Origin: Anseranas semipalmata
Lineage: Eukaryota > Chordata > Aves > Anseriformes > Anseranatidae
Direction: 5' to 3'
Assembly: GCA_013399115.1 (NCBI GenBank)
Contig: VXAA01003302.1
Location: 422,743-486,742, forward strand
DNA length: 64,000 bases
Under the pieces are notes generated by a model. That model was not told where the DNA came from. It did no database searches and saw only the letters and a list, made by a program, of their open reading frames with translations. Positions 1 to 17,970 of the stretch are shown here, piece by piece (the first letter of the stretch is position 1; every line of letters starts with the position of its first letter). A program made the position numbers and the translations under genes.

Positions 1-1550
1 CTGCTTTGAGGAATCATTTTGCATGAACTTCAATAGGATTAGGTTCAGGCTCTGTCCTAAATGAATGCATAATAAGTTTGTTTCTTTAAAGATGTCAAAG
101 GCAGAAAATGTTCAGTAAAAATCGTTTGTTTTCTATCTATGTTATCCTTCAGCTTTGTGACATATAAAACCCAATTGTATTCTGACACATTTTATACAAG
201 AATGCAGATTTGATTACAACCCTCTCCACAAACAGCACACAGGAAATCAGTGAGAGCTTTATGTGCATATAGGATGACAGAGATCTTGATGAGATGCATA
301 TGGAAATTAGAGTTCAAAATTAAAGTACAATCCAGCAAACTGCTCCACGTTTAGTACCTTTTAAAAATCTCAGGGATTCCATTTGGTCACAGCAGTCTAC
401 ATGCACAGAGAATTTACTGGATTTGTTCCAATTTTAAGCTTTGTTATTTTGTCCATGGACTTGGCTTACAGACAGACCTTAACCCTATTAACTCTGAAAG
501 GTGTATATCTCATGATCTGGCTCCTACATAATAATCTTTTTGAAAACAGTCCTTATATGTTACTTTTAAAAGAAATGTCTGGTGGTCTAGAAGTAGTAAA
601 TATTTGGGTTAAAAATTAAAGCAAATTTCATCTTTATTTTCACTCGCCATTCAAAATAACGGGAATTATTCTGAAACACATTGCAATGAAATGAGTATAA
701 ATCCTTGAAAATCAAAGACATAATAAGACTGTTCTCATATCTCTAGTCATATCATAGAATTACATATTCAAAATATGAAGTTGTCATTAATGAATTAAGA
801 CTGTTGCATGACCACTGCTATTATGATTAGCTATGTTATGTCATAGAAAACATTTTAATTCAATTTTCAGATACTTGCATGTTTACTACACAAAACCTTG
901 GGTGTCCATATTTGAAGGATCCTATCTAAAATGATGAAAATTCTCCTTTAAATACATTATTTAGCTTTTGCTAAAAATATGTTTTTTTATTTTAGTTCAT
1001 TATAGTGTATTCTTCGGACATGTATAATCATTGGAAGATAAAGAGATGGGAATTATAATGCCAGTTCGTAAGACTTTTGATAATTTTTGGTGTAATAATC
1101 AAAAGTTAAGGTTTTTAATTAGAATCAAAGTTTAAATATTAGGAGTTACAATTAATATTGTTTAGTTTTTAAGTGTGAGGCTGAGAATTCCAGTATGTTC
1201 AAAAAGTAAGAGTTAAGTGTTTTGAAGCAGTAGTAGTCTGCAGACATGCTGCTGTAGCTTCGTAACAGCATGGTAGACTGCTTTATGGAGCCGGTGATTA
1301 CAAAGATCCACTTTAACCATTTTTTTCTTACTGGCAGGTGTCCCACTGGCCTGAGGCCAGCGGCTGTGAGTGTACTGCAGCTTGCGGTTTACACCAGAGT
1401 GTAGAAAATGCCGACACCAGCTGGCTGCACATAATTAAGCTGATTGCCATCTGACAACTTGCACCATGATATAGATATGTGATAAATATACAAATACCTT
1501 ACAAATTTGATTCTCTGACATATTTTATGTACTTTTTTTCTCCTTAACAG
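1..1550 (+). other. ADAMTS6: Intron (3' part), upstream of first exon in window
   Basis: AT-rich sequence with no recognisable exon or transposon. The expected upstream protease exon, which should end just before the TyrAspIleCys codons, is not found here. The intron is phase 2: the first base of the next exon completes a codon. It ends in a modest pyrimidine tract and the acceptor ttaacag. A short patch at about 1325-1445 is clearly more GC-rich than its surroundings and holds the perfect palindrome TGGCC-TGA-GGCCA near 1346. I see no coding potential in that patch. Confidence 0.8.
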
Positions 1551-1594
1551 ATACGATATCTGCACTTACAAAAACAAGCCTTGTGGAACACTGG
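1551..1594 (+). CDS. ADAMTS6: ADAMTS6 exon, metalloprotease domain (part 1)
   Basis: A 44-base exon: one base finishing the previous codon, 14 codons reading [14 protein letters not shown], and one base of a Gly codon. It lies N-terminal to the zinc site in the reprolysin-type protease domain. Its two cysteines belong to the conserved disulfide set of ADAMTS proteases. The acceptor is ttaacag and the donor is G|gtaaga, both good matches to consensus. It is very short, below what an ORF finder would report, and was found by matching the protein and by joining in frame to the exon at 5027. Confidence 0.95.
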
Positions 1595-5133
<3,539 letters not shown>

Positions 5134-7250
5134 TGAGTGAGTTTAAAAAAAGAATATGTTTTAATGTATCACCTTTTTAATATTAGTTTAATAATAGATA
5201 TTTTTTTCTGCATGGCTGTACCATCTCTATTCTGGTGCTCCATGTTTATTGTATATAGTATTCATGAGTGGCAATACATTTTATTCAGTGTATATTACCA
5301 AGGGCTTTAACTTTAGAACTGAAGACTCATTGTTTACCCTTTGATTTCGGATTCTAGTTTAATCTGCGCTTTTGAGATTTGGCTCACACCCTCCTACTCT
5401 GTTTCATATTTTTAAATATTAGGCTTTGAAAATTTTTCTTTCCCCACTTCCCCCACATTTCTTTACAAAACTAAAGCAGTTAAAAGTTTTTTTTTTCCGC
5501 TTTTCATTATTTTATCTTAAATATAATTCAAACTATTTTGATTAAAACATTGCTTCTGGTGTTAGTATTCATACACTTACAGTCATCTTTCACTCAAGCA
5601 TGAAGTATATGAAATAGTCATAACATCACTTGTATATTTAAGCACCAGCATATCATTTTAAAGAGCATGATGTTATGAGAGTGCTAAAATCTGAACAGAG
5701 ATTGGTCTGGGAATATTTCAGGTCCTCCTTCAAAAGGCAGAGTCATTAGTATGTTGCAATGACTCTAAAAACACTAAGTACTTTCTTTATCAAGAGGTTT
5801 CCTTTTTGTTTATGCGGGTTGACCAACAGTGAGTTACAGATGACGTGTTTTTCCAATCATTAGCTGATGCAACTGCTAAAAGTTCCAATCTAGACTGAAA
5901 TGGAAGCTATCAATCTGCTGATGAAAAGCAGGAGTTGGAAGTAAACACTTATTTCCAGCCCACCTATCATGTGAGATAATCACTTGGCAAGTATGATCTC
6001 ATTTATGTTATGTATGAAAAAAACACCTTAGTTGCACTGAGGCACATGAATTCAAAAATTGAAAAGCAATTGTATAAGATCTGAATAAAAATAATTTAAA
6101 ATGCATGTAATTCTTGTCATCTTCTTTTCCTTTACTTGCACAAGTTGAAACAGATAGGGTAAAGAAAAATATATTTCCAATGTTGCAGAAAGAGCTCCTT
6201 CAAATCACTTATAAGTCTGAAATTCTTATTAGTAGTAATATGTGACCTTGCTGTGAATTTAAGTCACGCGTTCAGGAAGAAAAAAAATCCCCACCTTCAT
6301 TCTAATCTGTATGTCATGTCATTACATACTTTATGAAGGTTATTCCAGTTATCCATGAAAATAATTTAACTATATGCAGTTATGTTATTATTCAAAGCTG
6401 GCATGATGACAACATTTGGTTTAAAAAAATGAGACTGATTAGAATCTGAGGAAAAACAATATATCCATAGTATATATCCTCTGATCACAGCCTTTTTGAT
6501 AACTATCTGTGTTTATTGCAATCGATATCTCTTGGCTTCTTATACATAAGGTCTTTTGAAATTCTGAAATTCAGCTCTTTGAGGCTTTCACCTCATGCTG
6601 TAGCTTGCATGACATGTCAAATGCTGTTTTGAAAAAAATATAGAAATCATATTCACTAGATTTTGTCTGATGCACAGTGAATAAAGAAAATTGTACTGGA
6701 ATCACGGAGTTAAAAACTGACATACCATGTAGATACCTTCCATTAAAGCTGGGAAAAATATGTGGGCAAAAGATCTTCAAGGTTTTGCACAATGTTTTGT
6801 GCTATCCACACATCACCTCCCATTCACCCATAATGTGACTGAATGCTTCTGTGACTAAATCAAGGAAGTTATTATTTCCTTTTTTCTTCCTGCTTCCTTG
6901 AGTGGGTATTATTAAAGTATGTACTAGAAGGTGCTCACCTATGTGTGTAAGATAGTAATTTCAAGGAGCATTGTAAACTTTTTTTCTTTTGCTGCACCAA
7001 AATGATTGCTTTTCTCTTCAGATATACACGGGAAATAGGATATAGTCTTCATTGTCAAATGAAAAATAGAAGCATTTAAATGACATGTCTACGTTGAATA
7101 TATAATATAAAACAACAACAATAAAAAACATTTTATTAAATTAGAATATAGTATACATGGAATACTGAGTTAAAAATGTTGAATTGGGGAATAAAATTCT
7201 CTTGTGATTAAAAGAGAACAGTAAAGATAATACAGATATTTTGCTAGATT

Positions 7251-7301
7251 TCATCGTTTCTCCAAAAGGAGAAATGTTTCTCCATCGTTTTTCCAAAAGG
7301 G
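7251..7301. repeat. Short duplication with hairpin
   Basis: A 20-base unit of the form (T/C)CATCGTTT(C/T)TCCAAAAGG occurs twice, at about 7251-7270 and 7282-7301. Within the first copy and the spacer there is a perfect inverted repeat TTTCTCC-AAAA-GGAGAAA (7 + 4 + 7). It lies about 80 bases upstream of the recognisable start of a CR1 copy. This may be unrelated local slippage. Confidence 0.7.
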
Positions 7302-7379
7302 GCTTTGTAATATTTATCTGTTGGGAGTATGGCTCAATTTACTAGTTTCTAGTCGACTAACAAATTTTAGAATTATGAG

Positions 7380-8073
7380 AAAGGCTTTCCAGATAAGGGC
7401 TTGGGGAAACTAGTGGATGAAAATTTGGGCATGAGCTGGTAATGTGCGTTTGCAGCCCAGAAATCCAATTGTATCCTGGGCTGTATCAAAAGATGCATGG
7501 CCAGAAGGTTGAGGGAGGTGATTCTCCTGCTCTGCTCTTGTGTGACCCCACCTGGAGTACTGCATCCAGCTTTTGGATCACCAGTAGAAGGATGATAGGG
7601 ACCTGTTAGAGTGAGTCCAGAGGAGGGCCACAAAAAAGATCAGAGGGCTGGAACCACCTCTTCTTTGAACAAAGGCTGAGAGAGCTGATGTTATTTAGCA
7701 TGGAGGAGAGAAGGCTCTGGGGAGACCTTATTGCGCCCTTTCAATACTTAAAGGGGGCTTACAGGAAAGATGGAGAAAGACTTTTTACCAGGACCTGTAG
7801 TGACAGGACAAGGAGCAATGGTTTTAAACTGGAAGAGGGTAGATTTAGATTAAATATAAGGAAGACGTTTTTCATGATGAGAGTGGTGAGGCACTAGAAC
7901 AGGTTGCCCAGAGAAGCTGTGGATGCCCCATCCCTGGAAGTGTTCAAGGCCAGGTTGGACGGGGCTTTGGGCAACCTGGTCTAGTGAAAGATGTTCCTGC
8001 CCATGGCTAGGGGGTTAGAACTAGGTGATCTTTAAGGTCCCTTCCAACCCAAACCATTCAGTGATTCTGTGAA
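7380..8073 (+). mobile_element. CR1 LINE, 5'-truncated, sense to gene
   Basis: About 690 bases of the 3' part of a CR1 non-LTR retrotransposon. It includes the end of the reverse-transcriptase ORF; the phrase GGAGACCTTATTGCGCCCTT corresponds to the conserved Gly-Asp-Leu-Ile-Ala-Pro/Ala-Phe stretch. It finishes with the typical CR1 tail, where a ttccaacccaaaccatt motif is followed by short TGATTCTGTGA repeats. The frame is broken by substitutions and gaps (open pieces at 7688-7897 only). The left boundary is approximate because similarity fades. CR1 copies are normally dead on arrival from 5' truncation. Confidence 0.93.
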
Positions 8074-11000
8074 ACCATTAGCTCATCTGGTCTGACTTTC
8101 TGTATATCATTGTGTATTAAATTTAACTCATTTGCCCTTGTATTGATCCCAGTAACTTGCATTTGGCCTAAGAATATTATCCAGAAAGGCACTTAGTCTT
8201 GAAGACTTAGATACTGAGAGTGTGAGTGTGATTATTATGGCTTGTCATACTTTCTGTTAAATATTTATAAGTAATTTTTAAAGTATCTTTTTGGCTTCCT
8301 TACAATTTGTGGCTTTTATATGTGTATATCCTAGTTTTTGTGCAGATAAGCTGTGTGCAGTTAAGACTCAAAACCAGCTTTTTTTTTGAAGACACCCATA
8401 ACACTGTGATTAACTCTGTTTCTTGGGAGCATAAAGAATGGTGTGTTAGACTAACGGTTTTATGGTTCTTTTTCCCTATGTTCTTTTTCTGTGAACAGCC
8501 TTGTATTGCACTTAATACTTCCGTTAATCAGATAGAATTCAGAGTGGGCCATTCAGCCTTCATAATAGTGCCTCTAGAAATTTGATTTATAATGCTTGAC
8601 CTCCAGGATTCTCACTTTGCTGTTGTTAGATTATGTATTTCATAATCAGCATTTCACTGAAGAAATATTTAAGATTTCTGGTAAGCAAAAATCACAACCA
8701 GGGCAGATTTCCCTTCATGGCAGGAGTGAGAATGGAGTGTGTATCCCCTGCATTGTCAAACAGTTTGACTTTCTTTTGTTTGTGAAGAAAAGCACTTTGC
8801 AGGCTTGAATATGCTTTTATGATCAGATGAGTGTAAGATACAAGATCCAGTCCAATTTTCTGTTTTCCTACCAGCCAAGTTTGGTGGCTTTCCATTCTGT
8901 GCTTTTTCATTTGGTTGCCTTCTGAACTGCTGAATTTGCCCCATGTGCACTGTACAGGATGCTGAGTTGAACTGATAAGGAATTCCAGGTTCCATTGAAA
9001 GGGGTATGTTCCTAAAAGATAGGCATTTTGCCATTCATTGTTGCAGTCATATGGAGTTAGCTGAGATCTGGAAACTAAATAACAAAGAGAAAAAGAACAA
9101 GTAAGATCAAAGAGGAAAAAAGCTGAGATGTCAAAATAGGAGGATAGTGGACTGGGCTTAGAACAGAGCTACCCATAAAACTCAGAGTAGGGAGACAATT
9201 TACCAACAGCAGACATCTATTGAAGGTTGTATGGAGGGAGCAGGGAGGAAGGGCTGGTGTCTGAAGTAATTTCTGAAAAGTCAGAATTATCTTGACTTAT
9301 AAAAGATGTAATGAATTGAAATTCAGAGGAGTTTGGTAGTCATATCTTGATGAAAATGTGTAAAAAATGATTAAATAGTTTATAATCTAATGAATTAAAT
9401 TGGCTTCAAGATGAAGAAGAAAAATAATGTTTTCTTGCAGGTTTCAGTTCTGAATTAGTTCATACAGCTAAAATATGCCTGCAATTGTAGCATTTTTGGA
9501 AGTCTTTTTTAGTCTGTACATAAAGTAGAAAAATAGCATAAATACTCCTGCTGCCCATATTAGAAAGTTGGTCTTCAGTGCTGGAGTAGAGATTTCTAAT
9601 TTAGGAAAATGTCTTCCTAGAGACATTTTCAGGGAAACTGTTTGTTTTTTCCTCATTCTTCAGTAATTGGTGAGCTTTGTATTTGATCAGTCAGACCTCA
9701 TCTGCGTTATAGGACATCAGTTTTAGACTGAGATATTTCCTGGAAGGAATATGTGTGTGCGTAGTACAACCATTAGGAAAATACTCCAATCTGAGGGACA
9801 CACATACCAAACTTCAAAATACTAAACACAGCTAGGATGAATTGCAGTAACACCACCTCCCATCAGCTCCCCCATGAACAAATCTCCATTTGATGACATC
9901 ATTGATTTATCTTTGATGGTGATGCCTTCTATCTTCAACTATAGCAGGACTGATGGACCATCTCAAATCTACAGTGTATGAACACCTCAACACCAGCGAG
10001 AACTGCCAACTTAGAAGCTTCTGATGCTTTCTGCTATTGCACAAGGCAGAATTTCCATTCTAGACTTTTGAGTCCTTTGGCCAGCTCAGACAATAGGATT
10101 AGTTGTACCATGTTAAAATTCGTCCCTCCTGGATGCCTAAGGTACTCCTAGATGCCTAGGGTCATCTGAGAGCTATCTCGCTTGAATTTTAGGGACAGTT
10201 TAAGTAACTTTAGCTGGATTTTGTTTTTCTAGTAGAGAAAGCCACTTAAAACCATATATTCTCTCCTCTTTTTAGTTAAAGAAACATTATTTTCTGTCTG
10301 CCATTGTCACATTACAGGTACAAAAACATACAATTTCTGTTAAAAAGTGTTTACTGGGATGTTCATTTTAATGATTTATTATGCATATAATATAAAATGT
10401 AAACGTGAGTCTAGAAAAACAATTCTGGTTTCTGTTTTGTTATTTTTTTTTCTTTACATTTAAAATATGGAAAAGGTCTGTGTCTAGATATGGTGAAAAT
10501 ACTATCTGAAGTGTAGAATTAACAGTGCTAATATAATTTGTCTTACATTGAAGTATTTAATCAAGGAATAGGAATGTAATAACATTTCACAGACCTCTGT
10601 AAAGGTAGAAGAAGAATAAATTGGGGGTGAAGAGGAAGGTTATAGTAACCTTCAGGGCATCATGAATTTCCAAAGAAAATCTGAGCTCAGAAGTTTGCTT
10701 CCTGATTAGAGGCAATACTTTCCACTTTGACCTATAGTGTAGAGACCTATTGCATTCATACTGCAGCTTTGTGGAGCATACAAACAATATTTGATGTTAG
10801 TCTTGTGGCATAAAAGCTGGATAGCTATGGCAGTGTAAACCAGGAAGGAAAATTTGTGTTCTAATTTTTCTAGTATTTCTGTAGAAGTCTGCCATTTCCC
10901 CATAAGAAAGTTCAGGTTCTGCATAGAGTGCATATTCTCAGTAAACTAGAACTTGCAGTGTATTTAAGAGTTTCATATGTTATTTAATATTAAATTATGC

Positions 11001-14000
11001 TCATATATCAAAATTGTATTTGATTGAGTGTTTGATCATTAGCCATAGCTCAAAGAGAAAAATTGCGTTTAGGAAATAAATGGGAAAATTGTTATGCTAA
11101 AAGTACAGTAGAATTATGGTAATTTCATGGCAGGTATGCTTGTTATAAAGCTACCATTATTCAATCAATTTGTTTCCCAAATTTGCAGGGAAGTAATGTA
11201 TTTAACTAAAGTCAAAGTTGGAAATTCTGCATTACTTCAGAATAAAGGATTAGGGATGCTCCAAACCTTATAATGATCTCCAAATGCAGGAAATTAGCAG
11301 GTAAGGTTAAAACCCATATTAGGGCATGGAAATACAAAACAAAGTAACTAATTAATCTTGAGCCCTCACTTGAGGGGAACAATGCAGTATCAGGTAGTGT
11401 CAACAAATGCTATCAATATTTGTGATCCCAAATTGAAATAAACCTATTTTTATGACCATACTTGTTTATTCTGTTTTCTTACATCATTTAAGGCTGCGTT
11501 TAATCTGCATGCAGTTATGAAGCTATAACCAATACTTCCATAACATTACCTGGAAATTTATCTAAGTCTTCTATGTACAAAGAAAGAGGAGAACTTTCTG
11601 TTATGACTTGGTATGAGGGACATGGTAAAAATAAAAATAGAAGAACTATTAGCCTTCTATTAGTATGATAACAAAATAAGATTTTCTCTGTATCAATTTG
11701 CAATATTTCACTGCTAATAGGTATGAAAATAATTAACAAAATTAAAATATATATCCACACAGGAATTGCTGTGCGAGTTACATGTAGTTCATAGCTTTGA
11801 TATTGTAGGAAAAAATATTTTATTCTTTAAGAGCAGATTTTGTCCAAAGTCATGCTCTTTTCATTGAACAAGATAATGGTGAAACACCCTAGATTTTCCT
11901 TCTTTTTCCTCTTTGCACATTTTCTAATGTCGCTAAGGAAAAGTAATTTAAAGCTATAGTAGTATTTACAGATATAGTGAAGCTGACTGTTAATTTTCTC
12001 ATTTTTTAATGTAGGCTGTAAATAGGCATTCAAAGCTATATGAATGCACTACTTATCTTTTAAGTAGATAAGATATAAGATTTCTGAATATTTAAATGAC
12101 ATCTGTTTAATAATTACTGGAATAAGTACACCATACTAAAAATGAATGTGAAGTTTATGAAAAAGTTGTTATGTCTTATCGAAGCAGATAAGCTGATGTT
12201 TCTTACAAGGAAATTATAATTTGTTCTTTATATCTTGTATCTAATACAAGAAGACTTATTCAAGTATGCCTTCAATCTTCTCACTGTAGTAGCAATTCAT
12301 TGTTAGAAATTTTGAAAGGATACTTCACTGGTGCACTTTTTCAGCCCTTCCCTGCCTCTTGCTTCATAAAAGCTGTGGGAGCAATATGTCTAAGTAATGT
12401 GCTGTGACAATCAAGGAAGGTCTAGCAATATACCTGGGTCAAGATGCTTAGTTTGAAAATGACCCATGACTTATTATATATGTTTGTTTTGTATTTCCTA
12501 GTGCAAATAAGTTAGTATAATAAAACCCCATATGGTTAAATTTTCTTTCTTTTCTCTCTTGAAAAGAAAGGTTTATTTTTACTAAAGAAAGGTTTATTTT
12601 TTTCTAAAGAGTTACATATAATTATACAGCTGTAGATCAGCTTCTGATAGTGGACAGGAAGATCAAGAGCTTGATTTTATGGTATTTCTTTTGCTTGTAT
12701 TCCTGTAACTTTGTTCCTCACCTGACTCAAGAGTCTCAGTTTGTGGTAGTTTCTTCCCTACCCTATTTAAAAAGTGGCAGAGCAAAGTGAGAGCCACTGA
12801 TTTAAAAGAATTAGGCCAAATTCTCCCATATGTACTGTAACTCAGGAATCTGTAAGTGACTAAAAATTAACATACCCTGTTGTATTTAGAGAAAATAAAC
12901 ATTAGAGATCTCTGCAGTTCTGAATGTTCCAAGCTAAGAAATGGCTTGACACGTAGATCCTTAGTATTACAATTGGAAAGCAGAGGCAATAGCTTGCTAA
13001 CAAGTGAGAAAAAACATTTCACCTGAGTAGCACATTTCAGATAATTTTAGTGCTGTAAAAGTATATGGTATATGAAATAAATATCTGTAAGCATTACTGA
13101 GGAGTATTCAGATTGGTTTGGATCTCTCTTCTCTAAATCTGAAGTGTTTGGTTAATAAATCAAGACAGAAGCATCCTGGCTGTGTCACAAAAATAACTGC
13201 TGTCATTTCACATACATCAGCAGTAAGTGTTTTGGCAGCTCTAACCATCATAATTTAGAACCACCCAACAAATCAGCAACCTCATCTTAAATAAAAATGA
13301 AATTGTAGGGACCTGCAGTATTGTTCCTTCACAAGATAAAGGAAGAGTAGACAAGAAGTTTACATTCCCATCCTTCCTTCTGCTTTTACTCTGGGGTTTC
13401 TGGTTATCTATTGCTGTTTTATTCAATGCAGCTGAGACTGCTTATCTCCCCTGTGATTTTTGAGGTCAGATCTTAAGTTCGATGTGTATTACAAATAATT
13501 CTCTCAGATAATTTTTTCAGATATAAAAAAAAACAGATTGCCAAGAAAAAGAGTCTGTTCTATTGCAGATGTTAGTAAATGAAACAGACACAGAGCACTT
13601 GACAGCTGTGCTGCCTTCTGAGAATTTTCTAAGAAGTATACAAACTATAGCAAAAATTGCAGGAGAATTTCAATTATGATTTTAAAACTCATAGTGGTGC
13701 AGCTTTGCACAGTTCTCATATGTAGTGTGGGCTGTCTCTTGGGAAAGAGTGGACATAATGATTGAAAAAAAGAGTGATTCAGAGCTGCTGAGCTAAACAT
13801 CTTTCCTTGAGACGGTAGGCAGAAAGGTAACTTCATAGAAAACTCCTGTGTCAGTTAAGAAGACTTTTCACTGTCTCCCTGTTTATCTGTCTGTTCCTTT
13901 AAAACCAGAATTATATTGGCAGTTTTAGACAAGCTCTTAAAGCCAGTGAAAAAATAGAGTCTGCATGTGTTTAGTCATTTTGAAAAAGGCAAGTAAATTA

Positions 14001-16489
14001 TAACAGTGCCTCCATAAGGAGTATTTTGTTCCTTCCTTTCTTCCCTGCCTTCCCACCCCAATCTAATTCCAAACATGCTTTTGTGAAAGATGTAGCGTTA
14101 GTGTAATGATGACCAAATACAACCAACATGTTCTGATGGAAATAAAACTAGTACTTTGGATAGAAATGTGTTTTCAACTGCAGTCCTGGCCACAGGAGTG
14201 CAAATTAGTAGGCTGCAAGGGCATGCTGCCACTACCATCTTTGGAAAAAGATTAAAGTAATTACAAAACTCCTTTCTAAGCATCAGAAAAACTATCTTTA
14301 CCTAATGGTCAGTTTCCTACTAAATTCAGAAGCGGAGGCGAGTGGAAGAGCCTTTGTGGAAGAGAATAGAAGATTTAGGTGAATTAGTATTTGTAATAAT
14401 AATAAAAAAGACAATACCATCAGCTCATAAAAAAGCATTGTGTTCCTGTGTGCATCAGGAATAGCAGCTTCCATTCACAGATTTGCCTTTTATCAGATAT
14501 CAACTGCCACCATCAGCAACATCTTTTTCACAGGGAGAGCTGGTAGAAGGAAATGTACAGAACTATGAAGTTTGTTCTTCTTTTTGATAAGCCTAAAAGA
14601 TACCAATTATGTTTGGACTCTTACATTTCCCAGACAGTTGAAGTCTCTGTGATTTCTTTGACAAAAGAAATACACTAACTAGGAATAAGTTGGGTATTAC
14701 AGATAGTCAGCATGATCCAATTCGTCTCTTTCCCACATACCAAAATGCAATTTCTGTAAGGAACTTACTCATAGGGGCTGTTAAAACCTAACATTTTCTA
14801 TTTTAAGAAATTGTACATAGGTGATTCAAAGGGAAATGTTTCCATTTCAGGTACCCCTAATTCTAGGAAATGATGGCAGTAGAGAACTAGGCCAATAAAG
14901 TACTTTTTCATCACAGACTGATTCAGTGTGTTGCATTGGACTTCTAACTCCTTCTTTACCAAAATATATATCAATATTAAAAAACAATCATAACAATTAA
15001 CACTGGTCTGAAAAATTCATTATAGCACACATACTGCTCAGACAACAGTTGTTTTTATACCTCTATTATTTTTTATATGCTGGGGTTATTCTTCATTTGG
15101 GTATGTAATTACCTAAAGTGTCAGTCAGACCTTTCCCATGCATAAAATAAAACAGCATAAGGCTTTCTGCGTTTATGAGACATCACACACTAAACAAAAT
15201 AAAAGCAGGTGTTGTTGCAGACTGTATTCCATGGGGAGACATCCCATAGGCACAGAAGTGATGCATCTTCCGGCAATCAGAATAAAAAGAAAAAGTTTCT
15301 AGAAAATAAAAATGGAATGCCTCAGCACATATGTATACCTGAATATTAAGTAAGAAATCAGCAGGTCAGTCTTAGTGCTTATAACACAGAAGACTCCGAA
15401 GACTGACCTCATTATATGACACATAAAAAGAAGTGACAGAAGTATCTCACTACCTGCCTCTTTGATTTCATAAGCCTTGTGTCATGTTTGGGAAGCAAGA
15501 ACTAACATGGCCAAAGGTTAATATTTAAAGAAATAAGATATTTTCCCCCAAGTGACAGAGAGGAAATGAATCAAAGGTAGACTAAGAAAACGGAGTTAAA
15601 AAAAAGTATATACTATTAAGAAAGGTCATGGTTTTCTGTATTCTCTTCCAGTGCTTCATGTATGTCAGCCCAATCAGGTATATGTTGTTGATTGTTTAGA
15701 AATAACAGTAATAATTTCATTTCAAGATAGTTTTATGTATAGAAGGAAAGTCTTTTCAAATAGATTTTCTGTGAGTTAACCTCTAGTTTTAATTTATGTT
15801 GGCTGTCTATAGCTTAAAGGGTTTTTTTCAGTAGCATGGGGTTTCTAGAGCATAAAGATTCTTTTACCATATATTTTCTTCCAGAGTCATGTCGTCTTTG
15901 TTGAAAGTTAATGAATTTGTTGGCTGGGAATCTGTTTTGGCCAAATGCCACCCAGAGGTTTCTTACTGTATTTTCTGCCGATTTTAAATGTCCTTCACTC
16001 TGAAGTTCCATGACAAAGGAGAGCTCTAATAGAAAACCTGCAAGTCATCTGTGAATTGGATACATAGAGGGAGCATGAATACAGTATGGCCCTGGGAATT
16101 GCAAAACCCATGTTCTGCTTGAAATATCATTGGCTACTGTGTGCTTTTATGTTACAGCAACAACACATACCCTATTTGTCTATGTTTACTAATAGAAGTG
16201 CCACAATATTTATTCTTTACCAGCTACAATACCCAAATAAAGATTCAGTGCTTTTTATTTATCTTGCAAAAGTAATGTTAAATTTCCTTTAAAAACTTTA
16301 GAAAAGAAGTAAAATGTTTTCAAAACTCTGTTGAAAAAAATGCTAAATAACTGTGCAGTATTCTGAGATCTGAATAAACTAAACAGAAACTAACTAGCTG
16401 ATCCTAATTCCCCATTTGGAGTTCTCCTGTATTCCTTTAGGTCCAAATATGATTTCTGTAAAAATCACATTGTTTTATGAGATGTCTAA

Positions 16490-16681
<192 letters not shown>

Positions 16682-17951
16682 TAAGTAATCTCTCAAGAAA
16701 AATCACGAGTTGTTCCAAAAATTCACACCTTTCAGAATAAATAGTAGAGATACAATGATGTATTCTAATGTTTTACATTTTTAGACTGTAAAGACAGAAG
16801 TATAACAAGTCACTGAACTCTTTCATATTGTAGAGTTCTTTTCCTGTGTATTGGCAAAAGCTTCTTCTATTCAATTCCCCACTTCACAGTGTTAATTTTT
16901 AATCTATTCAAACATTTTAAAGTGCTGATCATATTTCATTACTTAAGGTGAGAAGTGGAGAAGGATGAAATTTGTCAATGAATGATGGGAAGTATTTTTT
17001 TTTTAAAACATGCATAATGTGAGGAAATGCAACGAATGGAACAAGGTTCTAGCCCTTTTCCTTGTACATTTCATTCTCCTGATTTTTGAAAATATAAAGA
17101 TCAGAGGAGAGGATGGCATAGATCTTTATATTAATGCCTTTAAATTGTGCTAACCTATACTTCTGTGGTGATTTTTATCCAGAAATAGATTTCTATCTTA
17201 AATTTTACTTCTGTATGAAAGAATTGAAACAGTCAAAATATGTTAATATCAAAAATGTGCTCGTTGATATACACGATACATAATGAAGCCTTTGAATGTA
17301 ATTAACCTCTGGAAGACAGGCACAGAACTGTGAATTCTCTGAGAACAAGTTAAAAATAGTGTTTTTTACAGTGTGCATGAGACGGTGTCTTTATAGGAGC
17401 AGATGGAAGTTGGTTGATAGGTTCAGTATCATCAGTGCAATTATTCCTTTAAGAAATAAAGATTGTTCAGTAATTCAGTCACTGTGTTTTAAGAGGTGGA
17501 CTTAAACCAGTCAGGTGGTCTGTTAGATTACTAACAACAAAATGGACTTCTCCTCCTCTTTCAGGGATCTAACCTTAGAATAAGGTGCTGTATTCTGTGT
17601 CTTACCTGAAGGGACCCATCCAGACCAATAATGTTTTCCTTTGGTTGGTTCAAACATAGCTTCCCTCACAAAAGTACAGGAGCACGGAATTGTGCCCATT
17701 GGCTTCCTGTAGGGCCAATGGGCAGAATCAGACCAGTTGTGTTGGTGTTAGGTACAGTTCAGAGGAAAATACTTGTCTTCAGTTACTGTATCAGGGTAAG
17801 GCATTTTGTATCACCCCACTGAACTATGCACCCACCCAATTTTATGTGCTGGAGTGTTTGAAATGAGCATCTAAATTAAACCATACTGAATAAATCATCC
17901 TACATGTATGTGTGATACAGGTTTCTCACACTATAAATTGATTTTCTGAGG

Positions 17952-17970
17952 ATATATATATATATATATT
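17952..17970. repeat. (AT)n microsatellite
   Basis: About nine uninterrupted AT units inside an ADAMTS6 intron. Confidence 0.9.

Noticed and set aside
1..1550. Search for the preceding ADAMTS6 protease exon
   Set aside because: No stretch encodes the expected protease sequence ending before TyrAspIleCys with a phase-2 donor; it must lie left of the window.
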